Shown: in pieces, positions 7,205-14,207 of the stretch
Layout of the letters: every line of letters starts with the position of its first letter
How positions within the stretch are numbered: position 1 is the stretch's first letter
Assembly: GCA_903879765.1 (NCBI GenBank)
Contig: CAIRMS010000375.1
Coordinates: 1 to 14,264 of the forward strand
Length of the DNA stretch: 14,264 nucleotides
Reading direction: 5' to 3'
DNA from: an uncultured Flavobacteriales bacterium
GTDB taxonomy: Bacteria; Bacteroidota; Bacteroidia; Flavobacteriales_D; Crocinitomicaceae
The notes under the pieces: model-generated
The model's database searches: none
Told to the model about the DNA's origin: nothing
Seen by the model: the letters and a program-made list of their open reading frames with translations, nothing else
Made by a program: the position numbers and the translations under genes

Positions 7205-10200
7205 TTAATGATGTTTGTTTCCTTCGTGTTTTTCAACTTGTAGTTTACTTAACAAGTCATTTTCTTCGTTTCGCACTTTTACTTGGTACCAAACATTTGG
7301 TTTCACACCAACTTCTTCTAATGCTTGATATGCGAGATCGTTTTCAGATTTAGAACGAATCAATGATTTCATGTCATTCCAATCACCTACTGTGATCGCA
7401 TTTGTTGGACAAGAATCAGAACATGCTGTAGCGAATTCACCATCTACAATTTCTCTCGCTTCTTTCTTAGCAGATAATTTTGTCGATTGAATGCGTTGAA
7501 CACATAATGAACATTTTTCCATCACACCTCTTGTACGAACCGTTACGTCTGGATTTAATACCATGCGTCCTAAATCATCTTGAGCTGGATTGACCTCTGT
7601 CATCTTTTTGTAAGATGGGTAGTTAAACCAGTTGAATCGACGTACTTTGTATGGACAGTTGTTTGCACAATATCTTGTACCAATACAACGGTTATACGCC
7701 ATTTGGTTTAATCCTTCGTTACTGTGCGTTGTCGCTGCAACTGGACAAACCGTTTCACACGGAGCATGGTTACAGTGGTGACACATCAATGGCATGTGAA
7801 CTACCTTTGGATTTTCAGCAGCATATTCTGCTTTATCAAAGGAGAACGTATCTTTATCTTTTCTTGTTCCTACCGCAGCCTCTTCGTCTGAAGCAAAGTA
7901 ACGATCGACACGCAACCAGTGCATTTCACGACCTCTTCTTACTTCATCTTTTCCAACTACTGGAACATTATTTTCTGATTGACAAGCGATTAAACATGTT
8001 CCACAACCGATACAAGAAGAAAGATCAATGCTGATTCCCCAACGGTGACCAATTTTCTCTACTGGATGTGCATCCCATAAGTCGAACTCAGACATTGGAG
8101 CTTCCACGTGATTTCCGTGTTCATCCAATTTCTGTAAAGTATGAGGTGGGTTAAATGCACTTCTGTCTTTATTTTGGTAGATATCCAATGTTGTTTCACG
8201 AACAATTGAATAACGTCCCATAACCGTATGGTGAATCTGTGTTGCTGCAATTGGGTATACACCTTCCGCAGAACCAATCGTTGCTGCACCAGCGTATTCA
8301 AATGTTGCTCCACTAGCGACCATTGCATAAACATTTGCTCCAATCGGCATGCGATTTCCAGCAGCGTTTAATTCATATCCACCGTATTCTTTCGTTTGGA
8401 AAGCTGCTTTACCAATTTTCTCTCCATTTGCTCCACGACCATAACCCAAAGCGATACCAATCGTTTTTAAGGCTTGTCCTGGCAAAGGATAAACGGGTAG
8501 AGTTACACTTTTCCCATTTACTTTAACCGTCGTTAAATTTAATCCATGCTCTTGATCGTATGTTGTTACGAAACCTTTCGCTTTCATATCAACTGGATTC
8601 ATGGTAATGTAGTTATCCCAAGTTACTTTCGTTATTGGATCTGGTAACTCTTGCAACCAAGGATTGTTTGCATTTGCTCCTGTTCCAATACCTGCTTTTT
8701 GGTAGAGAGAAACTTCCCACTCAGCTGATTTTGGTAAACTACCGATTTTCGCATCTGCGTAAACCAAGGTACTTGGAACGATTGCTTGAGGCATCACACT
8801 ATTGTGAATAGCCATGGCAAAATCCGCGGTTGGGAATTTCCCTGCAAACGTTGCCTTAATGTAATCATAAGCAACAGAAGAATCTTTTCCTCCACGTGTT
8901 GCTTTTCCGTTCCAAACCAACAAAGACTCCAAGGCAGAAGCAGTTCCTTCACCTAATGGACGAATGGTTGGTTGAGATAATGCATATTCGCCTGCTTTTG
9001 CTTCAAAATCCGACCAAGATTCCAATGCATGGAAACCAGGACAAACATACGAGCAAAGTGCTGCAGTTTCGTCTGCGTAAGCAGAAATTGCAACAGACGT
9101 TTTAATTTTTTTCAATCCTTTTGCGAAGTCATCACCATTAGGCAATGTGTAAACTGGATTTACATCCATCATCAAAAGAACATCTGGACCTTTTCCAGCA
9201 ACTACATCTTTCACCAATTTAGCTACTTTCGCATCTTCAGATTGGAAAAGATTCACTGGATTTGATAAATCGATTGTTGTTCCGTAAGTCTGTAACATGT
9301 TATTCAACTTGTTAGTCAACTGTTGAACACCAATGTTATTTGAACCTGAAACGACTAAAGATTCTTTTTTCGATTTTTTAAGAGCTTTGATTGCTTGATC
9401 CGCTGCTAGTTTCGCAGATGGATTCAAATCAGAAGCAACACCAGCGTTCCCGCCTAAACCTTTAATAAGGTAAGCTAAAACAGCCGCTTGTTCAGATGGC
9501 TTAATCATTCCACGGTAATCCGCGTTTGATCCTGTTACCGATAATACTGTTTCAAATTGAATGTGCTTAGACATCCATTCAGCATCTGGGTTGCGTGTTA
9601 ACGCATATTGACCAGTATATTCAGTAGATAACAACCAAGAATTTAAAAAGTCTGCGTCTACCGATACAATTGTTTTTGCTTTAGAGAAATCGTAACTAGG
9701 AATCATTCTAGCTCCGAAGTTCGACATGTTTGCTTCACGCATACCTGCGTAAGAAACGGCGTCGTATTGAATGTGTTGGAATTTACTTCCTGTTTCACCA
9801 TTTAACGAAACGGACATTTCAGCAATCGCGCGCTTCATAGAAGGACTGATTACTGTATTTGTCAATAAGGTTACGGATTTCGCTGATTTCACAGCAGAAG
9901 AAATTGCTTTGTCAATAGAAGACCAAGCAGCATTTGCTCCGCCCGCAGTTGGTTGGCTCAAACGCTCGCTATCGTACAGTCCTAAAACGGATGCAACAAT
10001 TTGAGGATTCACACCGCCTTTGGTAAATCCAAAGTCTTTATTTCCTTTAATAAAGATTGGACGTGCCTCGCGTGTTTTAACAAGAATACTCGCATATGAA
10101 TTCCCATCGTAATACGTACTCGTATACCAAGTTGGCATACCAGGTGTAACATTTTCAGGTTTATTCACATAAGGTACAACCTTTGTAACAGGAGCCTCAC

Positions 10201-10405
10201 AAGCCGCCAACGTTGCTGCAGCAACCGAGAATCCTAAAAATTTAAGGAAATCTCTTCTAGCAGTAGAAGTTTCAGCTAATTTTTCGTCAGATAAGAATTC
10301 CTCAACGGTTTGTTGATTCGGAAACTCTTGCTCTTTGTGCTTAATGAATTCAGGAGTCTCCTTTAATTCTTCAAGTCCTTTCCAATATTTTCTAGTCATT
10401 CCCAT
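7205..10405 (-). CDS. actB: Alternative complex III subunit ActB (degenerate molybdopterin oxidoreductase fused to Fe-S protein)
   Basis: ActB is the large periplasmic electron-carrying subunit of ACIII. The 1066 residues begin with a ~48-residue leader, then a twin-arginine signal (ARRDFLKFLG, Arg50-Arg51) followed by LAAC with Cys69, so Tat export and lipidation are both expected. Residues about 90-760 resemble a molybdopterin oxidoreductase, but characterised ACIII holds no molybdenum cofactor here. Residues about 785-1010 are a four-cluster ferredoxin domain with Cys798/801/804/808, Cys875/878/883/887, Cys907/913/917 and Cys965/968/995/999. Thr910 replaces the second Cys of the third motif (CIGTRYC), leaving 15 ligands and fitting three [4Fe-4S] plus one [3Fe-4S], as reported for ACIII. 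The start at 10405 is preferred; a second ATG lies only two codons later. It begins 33 bases after actA. Confidence 0.96.
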   Translation of the reverse strand: MGMTRKYWKGLEELKETPEFIKHKEQEFPNQQTVEEFLSDEKLAETSTARRDFLKFLGFSVAAATLAACEAPVTKVVPYVNKPENVTPGMPTWYTSTYYDGNSYASILVKTREARPIFIKGNKDFGFTKGGVNPQIVASVLGLYDSERLSQPTAGGANAAWSSIDKAISSAVKSAKSVTLLTNTVISPSMKRAIAEMSVSLNGETGSKFQHIQYDAVSYAGMREANMSNFGARMIPSYDFSKAKTIVSVDADFLNSWLLSTEYTGQYALTRNPDAEWMSKHIQFETVLSVTGSNADYRGMIKPSEQAAVLAYLIKGLGGNAGVASDLNPSAKLAADQAIKALKKSKKESLVVSGSNNIGVQQLTNKLNNMLQTYGTTIDLSNPVNLFQSEDAKVAKLVKDVVAGKGPDVLLMMDVNPVYTLPNGDDFAKGLKKIKTSVAISAYADETAALCSYVCPGFHALESWSDFEAKAGEYALSQPTIRPLGEGTASALESLLVWNGKATRGGKDSSVAYDYIKATFAGKFPTADFAMAIHNSVMPQAIVPSTLVYADAKIGSLPKSAEWEVSLYQKAGIGTGANANNPWLQELPDPITKVTWDNYITMNPVDMKAKGFVTTYDQEHGLNLTTVKVNGKSVTLPVYPLPGQALKTIGIALGYGRGANGEKIGKAAFQTKEYGGYELNAAGNRMPIGANVYAMVASGATFEYAGAATIGSAEGVYPIAATQIHHTVMGRYSIVRETTLDIYQNKDRSAFNPPHTLQKLDEHGNHVEAPMSEFDLWDAHPVEKIGHRWGISIDLSSCIGCGTCLIACQSENNVPVVGKDEVRRGREMHWLRVDRYFASDEEAAVGTRKDKDTFSFDKAEYAAENPKVVHMPLMCHHCNHAPCETVCPVAATTHSNEGLNQMAYNRCIGTRYCANNCPYKVRRFNWFNYPSYKKMTEVNPAQDDLGRMVLNPDVTVRTRGVMEKCSLCVQRIQSTKLSAKKEAREIVDGEFATACSDSCPTNAITVGDWNDMKSLIRSKSENDLAYQALEEVGVKPNVWYQVKVRNEENDLLSKLQVEKHEGNKHH

Positions 10406-10438
10406 GGTCTTTTCTTCGACAAGAATATTATTAATTTA

Positions 10439-11779
10439 TTAATAGTGGCATTTCGCACATTCCCAACCTCCTAATTCACTCACAGTCACTTTACCATCTT
10501 GGTAATACTTCTTATAAAGTGCTGGGTCTTTTTTCAAACGACGGTGAATCTCATCATAGTAAGCATTTTTACCATCACCGATTTTCACGTCTTTTTTACC
10601 GTGACATTCAATACACCATCCCATTGTTAATGTAGGTTTCGTTAATTGAACGTTTCCTTCGATTTTATTTAATTCAGAAACTGGTTGAACTTTCACTGCT
10701 TCGTTCATCACTTTCATGTCACCGTGACATTGTTTACAATCCACTCCACCTACAACGACGTGTTGAGAGTGATTGAAGTAAACGTGATCTGGAAGTACAT
10801 GAACTTTATTCCAAACAATAGGTTTAGTTTTTCCAGTATATTTTCCTGCTCCAGATGAAACATCCCATCCAGCCGCTGCATAAATTTTCTGGATTTCTCC
10901 TTCGAAAGGTTTATCAACACCATTGATTTGTTTGTGACAGTTCATACAAACGTTTACAGTTGGAATTCCAGCTGATTTCGATTTTGTCACAGAATTGTGG
11001 CAGTATTTACAGTCAATGCCATTCACACCAGCGTGACGGTCATGTGGGAATGCAATTGGTTGAGATGGCTGGTAATCTTCCATCACATTAATACGGTACA
11101 ATCCTTGGAACAAGACAACGATTACTGCAATCACTGTTACAAGTGAACCAAGTCCAACCCATAATCTGTATTTCCATGCAATTGTGCGAAGCTCTTCTCC
11201 GTAAGTAAGTTTCTCTTGGTGCTCTGGATTATCAGACGTTGCGATTTTCAATTGACGACGAACACCACCTACCGCAAGAATCACCACGATAAATATAACT
11301 CCCATTACAATCCATATCCAGCCAACTGAACCTTCTTCCTCCTCTGGAGTAAGTGGTGAATTTGGTTCCGCTGGTCCACCAGTGGTGGTTGCCATTGCAG
11401 GATCTGGTTGCGCATCAACCCAATCAAAAATTGAAATAATTTCCTCTGGTTTTAAATCAGGGAAAGCAGACATCGCTGTTGGAGACCATTTGGAAACCTC
11501 AGCAGCATACGGATCTGCAGCCACAGCATTTTGCCAGTTGTTCACCCATTTGATGATGCTCCCCTCCTTCGCTTTTCCAGCAGCCCACTTGTCTCGCACT
11601 TGGAACAATTTTGGTCCAGTGCTATTCTTATGGGTTTGGTGACACGTAGCACATTTTGATTTGAAAAGTGCCTCTCCTTGAGCTTTTGAAAAGTTGGTCA
11701 AACCAACAAAGCCTAACGTTAACGTAACGAACGCTACTGATTTTAAACGATTAAGCAACTGAATTCTAGATATTTCCAT
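10439..11779 (-). CDS. actA: Alternative complex III subunit ActA (monoheme plus pentaheme cytochrome c)
   Basis: ActA is the multiheme cytochrome of ACIII that takes electrons from ActB and hands them towards the oxidase. The 446 residues start with a signal peptide (about 1-34, ending SKAQG). A short class I cytochrome c domain follows with CATCH (43-47), then an acidic linker (PEEEEG) and two hydrophobic segments at about 152-172 and 205-226. The C-terminal part has five more CxxCH sites at 257-261, 278-282, 348-352, 389-393 and 441-445, with extra His residues (FPHDRH, FNHSQH) likely to be distal ligands. That gives six heme sites, one more than the classic pentaheme ActA. The last site sits at the very C-terminus (CAKCHY). 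This is the first gene of the operon, with a consensus promoter upstream. Confidence 0.95.
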   Translation of the reverse strand: MEISRIQLLNRLKSVAFVTLTLGFVGLTNFSKAQGEALFKSKCATCHQTHKNSTGPKLFQVRDKWAAGKAKEGSIIKWVNNWQNAVAADPYAAEVSKWSPTAMSAFPDLKPEEIISIFDWVDAQPDPAMATTTGGPAEPNSPLTPEEEEGSVGWIWIVMGVIFIVVILAVGGVRRQLKIATSDNPEHQEKLTYGEELRTIAWKYRLWVGLGSLVTVIAVIVVLFQGLYRINVMEDYQPSQPIAFPHDRHAGVNGIDCKYCHNSVTKSKSAGIPTVNVCMNCHKQINGVDKPFEGEIQKIYAAAGWDVSSGAGKYTGKTKPIVWNKVHVLPDHVYFNHSQHVVVGGVDCKQCHGDMKVMNEAVKVQPVSELNKIEGNVQLTKPTLTMGWCIECHGKKDVKIGDGKNAYYDEIHRRLKKDPALYKKYYQDGKVTVSELGGWECAKCHY

Positions 11780-11811
11780 GTATAAACTACTAATTCACTC
11801 TTAAAAATAGT

Positions 11812-11829
11812 GCGGTCAAGCCGCTTTTT
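11812..11829. other. short GC hairpin in the actA leader
   Basis: GCGG (11812-11815) and CCGC (11821-11824) form a 4-bp stem with a 5-base loop, flanked by an A-run (11803-11807) and a T-run (11825-11829). On the minus strand it falls within the first ~25 bases of the predicted actA transcript, and it is followed by ACTATTTTT. On the plus strand the T-run follows the stem directly, so it could weakly stop readthrough from the left. A role as 5' mRNA stabiliser or weak attenuator is inference; the stem is short. Confidence 0.4.
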
Positions 11830-11833
11830 ATCG

Positions 11834-11883
11834 GTGACAAAATTAGCTCAATCAAGGCATTTTATGACAATTTCGTGACAAAA
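11834..11883. repeat. direct repeats GTGACAAAA / TGACAA around the act promoter
   Basis: The 9-mer GTGACAAAA occurs at 11834-11842 and 11875-11883, a repeat distance of 41 bases, close to four helical turns. A third TGACAA copy lies at 11865-11870. The first copy overlaps the -7 box and the third the -33 element of the actA promoter. Placement on one face of the helix could suit a regulator. Part of the match comes from the promoter elements themselves (TTTTG and TTG), so chance is possible. Confidence 0.4.
11838..11870 (-). promoter_or_regulatory. predicted promoter of the act-cox operon
   Basis: On the minus strand, TAATTTTG (11838-11845) matches the Bacteroidetes -7 consensus TAnnTTTG. 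A TTG -33 element (11868-11870) lies 22 bases upstream, inside the allowed 17-23. The predicted transcription start near 11832 leaves a leader of about 53 bases before the actA ATG. No Shine-Dalgarno sequence precedes the ATG, as is usual in this phylum. No other match of this quality was seen between 11780 and 11962 on this strand. Confidence 0.7.
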
Positions 11884-11921
11884 AATAGATAAAAGGCGCT
11901 AATTTAAAATCATTCTAAATA

Positions 11922-11962
11922 GGCTCAATTCATGTGTAGTTAGAAATCACTATTTTTGAGCC
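11922..11962. repeat. 7-bp inverted repeat abutting the SPOR gene start
   Basis: GGCTCAA (11922-11928) and its perfect complement TTGAGCC (11956-11962) are separated by 27 bases. The right arm touches the ATG at 11963 and overlaps the -7 box. A further GCTCAAT lies at 11846-11852, inside the spacer of the divergent actA promoter. The arrangement could be an operator shared by both promoters or a chance match in a 183-base region; sequence alone does not decide. Confidence 0.4.
11929..11958 (+). promoter_or_regulatory. predicted promoter of the SPOR-domain gene
   Basis: TATTTTTG (11951-11958) matches TAnnTTTG, with a near-consensus TTC (11929-11931) 19 bases upstream. The box ends only 4 bases before the ATG, so transcription would begin at or within a few bases of the start codon, giving a leaderless mRNA. 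If leaderless translation does not occur here, this box is fortuitous and the real promoter lies further upstream. Confidence 0.45.
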
Positions 11963-12343
11963 ATGAAAACAACAAAAAGTATCACTCTTATTTTTGTTTT
12001 ATTTAGTTTAATGCCAAGGCACATTGAAGCGCAGATAAACATCCAAGCTGATGAAAGAATTGAGCAGCAAATCACAAAAAAAGCAACGAAACAAATGAGT
12101 GGTTACCGCCTTCAAATTTGTTTTGATTCAGACAAGTCCGTAATAGATGAAGCCCGCAACCGATTTATCGGAATGTATCCAAAAATAGATACGTATGTCA
12201 CTTTTGAGGCTCCGAACTTTAATTTAATGGTGGGGGATTTCAGGACGCTTATTGAAGCAGAGAAAATTCAATCGCAGATTCACGGACAATTCACGATCGT
12301 GATAGTACACAAAACACAAATCAATTTACCAAGAATTGACTAG
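11963..12343 (+). CDS. Secreted SPOR-domain protein
   Basis: This 126-residue protein has a signal peptide (about 1-23, cut near IEA-Q) followed by a single SPOR-like domain from about 47 to 123. The domain shows the typical pattern: a first strand (GYRLQICF), a helix (DEARNRFIGMYP), a second strand, then the landmark VGDFRTLIEAE at 90-100 and a last strand (TIVIVHKTQINLP). SPOR domains usually bind denuded peptidoglycan glycans, which would place the protein in the periplasm at sites of wall remodelling. Similar small SPOR proteins sit beside act operons in other Flavobacteria as I recall, but a respiratory role is unproven. It is transcribed divergently from actA and converges on thiL with a 4-base gap. 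Residue Cys52 is the only cysteine. Confidence 0.83.
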   Translation: MKTTKSITLIFVLFSLMPRHIEAQINIQADERIEQQITKKATKQMSGYRLQICFDSDKSVIDEARNRFIGMYPKIDTYVTFEAPNFNLMVGDFRTLIEAEKIQSQIHGQFTIVIVHKTQINLPRID

Positions 12344-12347
12344 GAAA

Positions 12348-13379
12348 TTAAAAATGCTTCCATCCTTGAGCGGTCAATGTTATCGCTGATCCGTTTCTAT
12401 CTACAAAATATGTTCCGTCTTCAGGACTTGTCATGTGTCCAATAATTGAAAAGTTTGGATTTGACTGAATGATTTCAAAATCGCTTTGCTTAATGGTAAA
12501 CAACAATTCGTAATCTTCTCCCCCATTCAATGCACAGGTACCTGGGTCTAAATTAAAATCGAGTGCAGCCATCGATGTTTTCGCATCAATCGGGATTTTC
12601 TCATCATATACGTGACAGCCAACGTTACTGGATTTACACAAATGAAGGATCTCACTTGCTAATCCATCAGAGACATCAATCATTGAAGTTGGTTTTACTC
12701 CGAGTTCTTTTAAATATTTCACTACATCAACTCTTGCTTCTGGTTTTAATTGACGTTGCATGATGTAATCATGTCCATCAAGGTCAGGTTGAATGGCTGG
12801 ATTGGATTTAAATACATCTTTTTCGCGTTCCAGCAATTGCAATCCCATATAAGCGCCACCCAAATCACCTGAAACAACGAGTAAATCAAACTCCTTCGCT
12901 CCAGATCGATAAACGATTTCTTCTTTTTTCACGCGTCCAATTGCCGTTATTGTGATCATGAGACCAGCTGTTGAACTCGTTGTATCGCCTCCCACTAAAT
13001 CAACTTCAAATTCGGTACATGCCAACTTTATACCGGCATACAATGCTTCCAATGCTTCCAGGCTAAAACGATTAGATACTGCTATCGCCACGGTAATTTG
13101 TTCCGCTTTACCATTCATGGCGCATATATCTGATACATTCACCGCAACCGCCTTGTAACCTAAATGTTTCAAGGGCATATACATAAGGTTAAAGTGGATT
13201 CCTTCCACTAACGCATCCGTGGAAACAAGGATAAACTCATCATTTCCCGCGTCAATGACAGCGGCATCATCTCCAACGCCTAGAATAGATGTGGGATTTT
13301 TTAATTCAACTCCTTTCGTCAGTTGATTAATAATTCCAAATTCACCTAGTTCACTAATGTCTGTGCGCGATTCACTCAT
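12348..13379 (-). CDS. thiL: Thiamine-monophosphate kinase
   Basis: ThiL phosphorylates thiamine monophosphate with ATP to make thiamine diphosphate, the last step of vitamin B1 cofactor synthesis, in the cytosol. The 343 residues match the normal family length. Family motifs appear in order: GVGDDAAVI (34-42), STDALVEGIHF (53-63), NVSDICAMNG (81-90), VGGDTTSS (129-136), SGDLGGAYMG (170-179), MIDVSDGL (233-240) and GGEDYELLF (286-294). The aspartates of the GDD, GGD and SDGL motifs are the metal- and ATP-binding residues in known ThiL. It is a single-gene unit with its own promoter. No other thi genes and no TPP riboswitch were seen in the leader. Its 3' end lies 4 bases from the SPOR gene stop with no hairpin between, so the two transcripts probably overlap. 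Confidence 0.97.
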   Translation of the reverse strand: MSESRTDISELGEFGIINQLTKGVELKNPTSILGVGDDAAVIDAGNDEFILVSTDALVEGIHFNLMYMPLKHLGYKAVAVNVSDICAMNGKAEQITVAIAVSNRFSLEALEALYAGIKLACTEFEVDLVGGDTTSSTAGLMITITAIGRVKKEEIVYRSGAKEFDLLVVSGDLGGAYMGLQLLEREKDVFKSNPAIQPDLDGHDYIMQRQLKPEARVDVVKYLKELGVKPTSMIDVSDGLASEILHLCKSSNVGCHVYDEKIPIDAKTSMAALDFNLDPGTCALNGGEDYELLFTIKQSDFEIIQSNPNFSIIGHMTSPEDGTYFVDRNGSAITLTAQGWKHF

Positions 13380-13394
13380 GTTTAATTTTTTTTA

Positions 13395-13423
13395 CAAAGA
13401 TACGTTATAATCAGTTGTCCGAA
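13395..13423 (-). promoter_or_regulatory. predicted thiL promoter
   Basis: On the minus strand, TATCTTTG (13395-13402) fits TAnnTTTG. A near-consensus TTC (13421-13423) stands 18 bases upstream in place of TTG. The box ends 15 bases before the thiL ATG, so the leader would be only about 10 bases, too short for a TPP riboswitch. Confidence 0.6.
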
Positions 13424-13442
13424 TTTAAGGAACTTTAACTGT

Positions 13443-13471
13443 TTGAAAAATCTATACGTTTTGTAACTTTG
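13443..13471 (+). promoter_or_regulatory. predicted promoter of the 13486-14160 gene
   Basis: TTG (13443-13445) is followed after 18 bases by TAACTTTG (13464-13471), a full match to the Bacteroidetes consensus TTG-N17-23-TAnnTTTG. It ends 14 bases before the ATG at 13486, supporting that start. It lies back to back with the thiL promoter. Confidence 0.72.
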
Positions 13472-13485
13472 GTAAAAAGCATTCT

Positions 13486-14160
13486 ATGAAAAAGTTTCTG
13501 TTCATAACGGTTATCGGCGCATTCTCCCTACTCAATCAAAACCTTGTCCATGGGCAAGCGGGCATTTTTAAAGTTCGACTAATGGTAGACAAAGCACTGA
13601 CAAGTTCTGTTATGGTTACAGCAGGGAATCAAACAGCGAATACCTTCTCTAGTTTTAGGTTTCCTTCCAATTTACAAGATTCCATAAAAGCTGAGATTCA
13701 AAAAACAGTTCAAAATCAACTTTTTCAAAACGCTACATTTATTTATGACATCAAAGCTGATGGAACCCAACGAAAAACCTTAGAAACTGGAACCTTCGCT
13801 GGTGGCTACCCAAAAATGACAAAAAAAAGAGCCATGTACAGCTATGAACAAGAACTGTATGTTAAGGTAAAAATTAAAGTTCAAGGTTTCAAAGGACCTA
13901 CCATTGGAGCAGTTGGAGTTCAATATTCCAATATACATCCAAGTGTTAAGTTTAAATTAAAAGCTTACGATTCCGGGAAAAAGAAAATCTATTCTCGCAA
14001 AATCAGATTGTGGGATTTTGACAAGATTAGTAGTATTAGTTTCACCAATCAATTTAGCACTGTAACCAATACAAATGCATTGAATCCAGAGCAGATCTAT
14101 CAGATGATTAAACATACGATGAGGGTTTTCAATGAGGAGGAAGAAAAAAATCGGAAATAA
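13486..14160 (+). CDS. Secreted protein of unknown function
   Basis: I do not recognise this 224-residue protein. It begins with a clear signal peptide (MKKFLF, hydrophobic to about 20, cleavage near VHG-Q), so it should be exported to the periplasm or outer membrane. There is no lipobox cysteine; in fact no cysteine is present in the whole protein. The mature part reads as alternating short strands (IFKVRLMVD, ELYVKVKIKVQGF, VKFKLKAYD) with a mid-region helix (about 65-80) and a charged C-terminal helix ending EEEEKNRK. It is strongly basic overall. The ATG is supported by the consensus promoter upstream, and a hairpin terminator follows directly after the TAA. It is a single-gene unit, divergent from thiL. 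The pattern suggests a small beta-rich envelope protein typical of lineage-specific Bacteroidetes genes, but no function can be assigned. Confidence 0.85.
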   Translation: MKKFLFITVIGAFSLLNQNLVHGQAGIFKVRLMVDKALTSSVMVTAGNQTANTFSSFRFPSNLQDSIKAEIQKTVQNQLFQNATFIYDIKADGTQRKTLETGTFAGGYPKMTKKRAMYSYEQELYVKVKIKVQGFKGPTIGAVGVQYSNIHPSVKFKLKAYDSGKKKIYSRKIRLWDFDKISSISFTNQFSTVTNTNALNPEQIYQMIKHTMRVFNEEEEKNRK

Positions 14161-14206
14161 AAAAAACCCTTGAAACGTAATGTTATCAAGAGTTTTCTTT
14201 TTTTTT
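14161..14206. terminator. bidirectional terminator between the secreted-protein gene and tRNA-Gln
   Basis: CTTGAAAC (14169-14176) pairs with GTT-A-TCAAG (14182-14190), an 8-bp stem with one bulged A and a 5-base loop. One mismatch and a C-G pair extend it outward into an A-run on the left (14161-14166) and a T-rich run on the right (14193-14206). T-runs therefore follow the stem on both strands, so it can end the plus-strand gene and the minus-strand tRNA. Confidence 0.8.
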
Positions 14207-14207
14207 G

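Noticed and set aside
7651..9265. Several plus-strand open frames opposite actB
   Set aside because: Their translations are low-complexity and motif-free, and they mirror the codon pattern of actB; there is no promoter or conserved domain.
7205..10405. ActB as a functional molybdenum enzyme or formate dehydrogenase
   Set aside because: It sits in a complete act operon, is fused to the ferredoxin domain in ActB fashion, and the equivalent domain in characterised ACIII carries no molybdenum cofactor.
11846..11870. FNR/CRP-type operator in the act promoter (TTGAT half site)
   Set aside because: Only one half site is visible; the partner ATCAA at the right spacing is absent.
13380..13394. TPP riboswitch ahead of thiL
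   Set aside because: The predicted leader is about 10 bases and no THI-box sequence is present.
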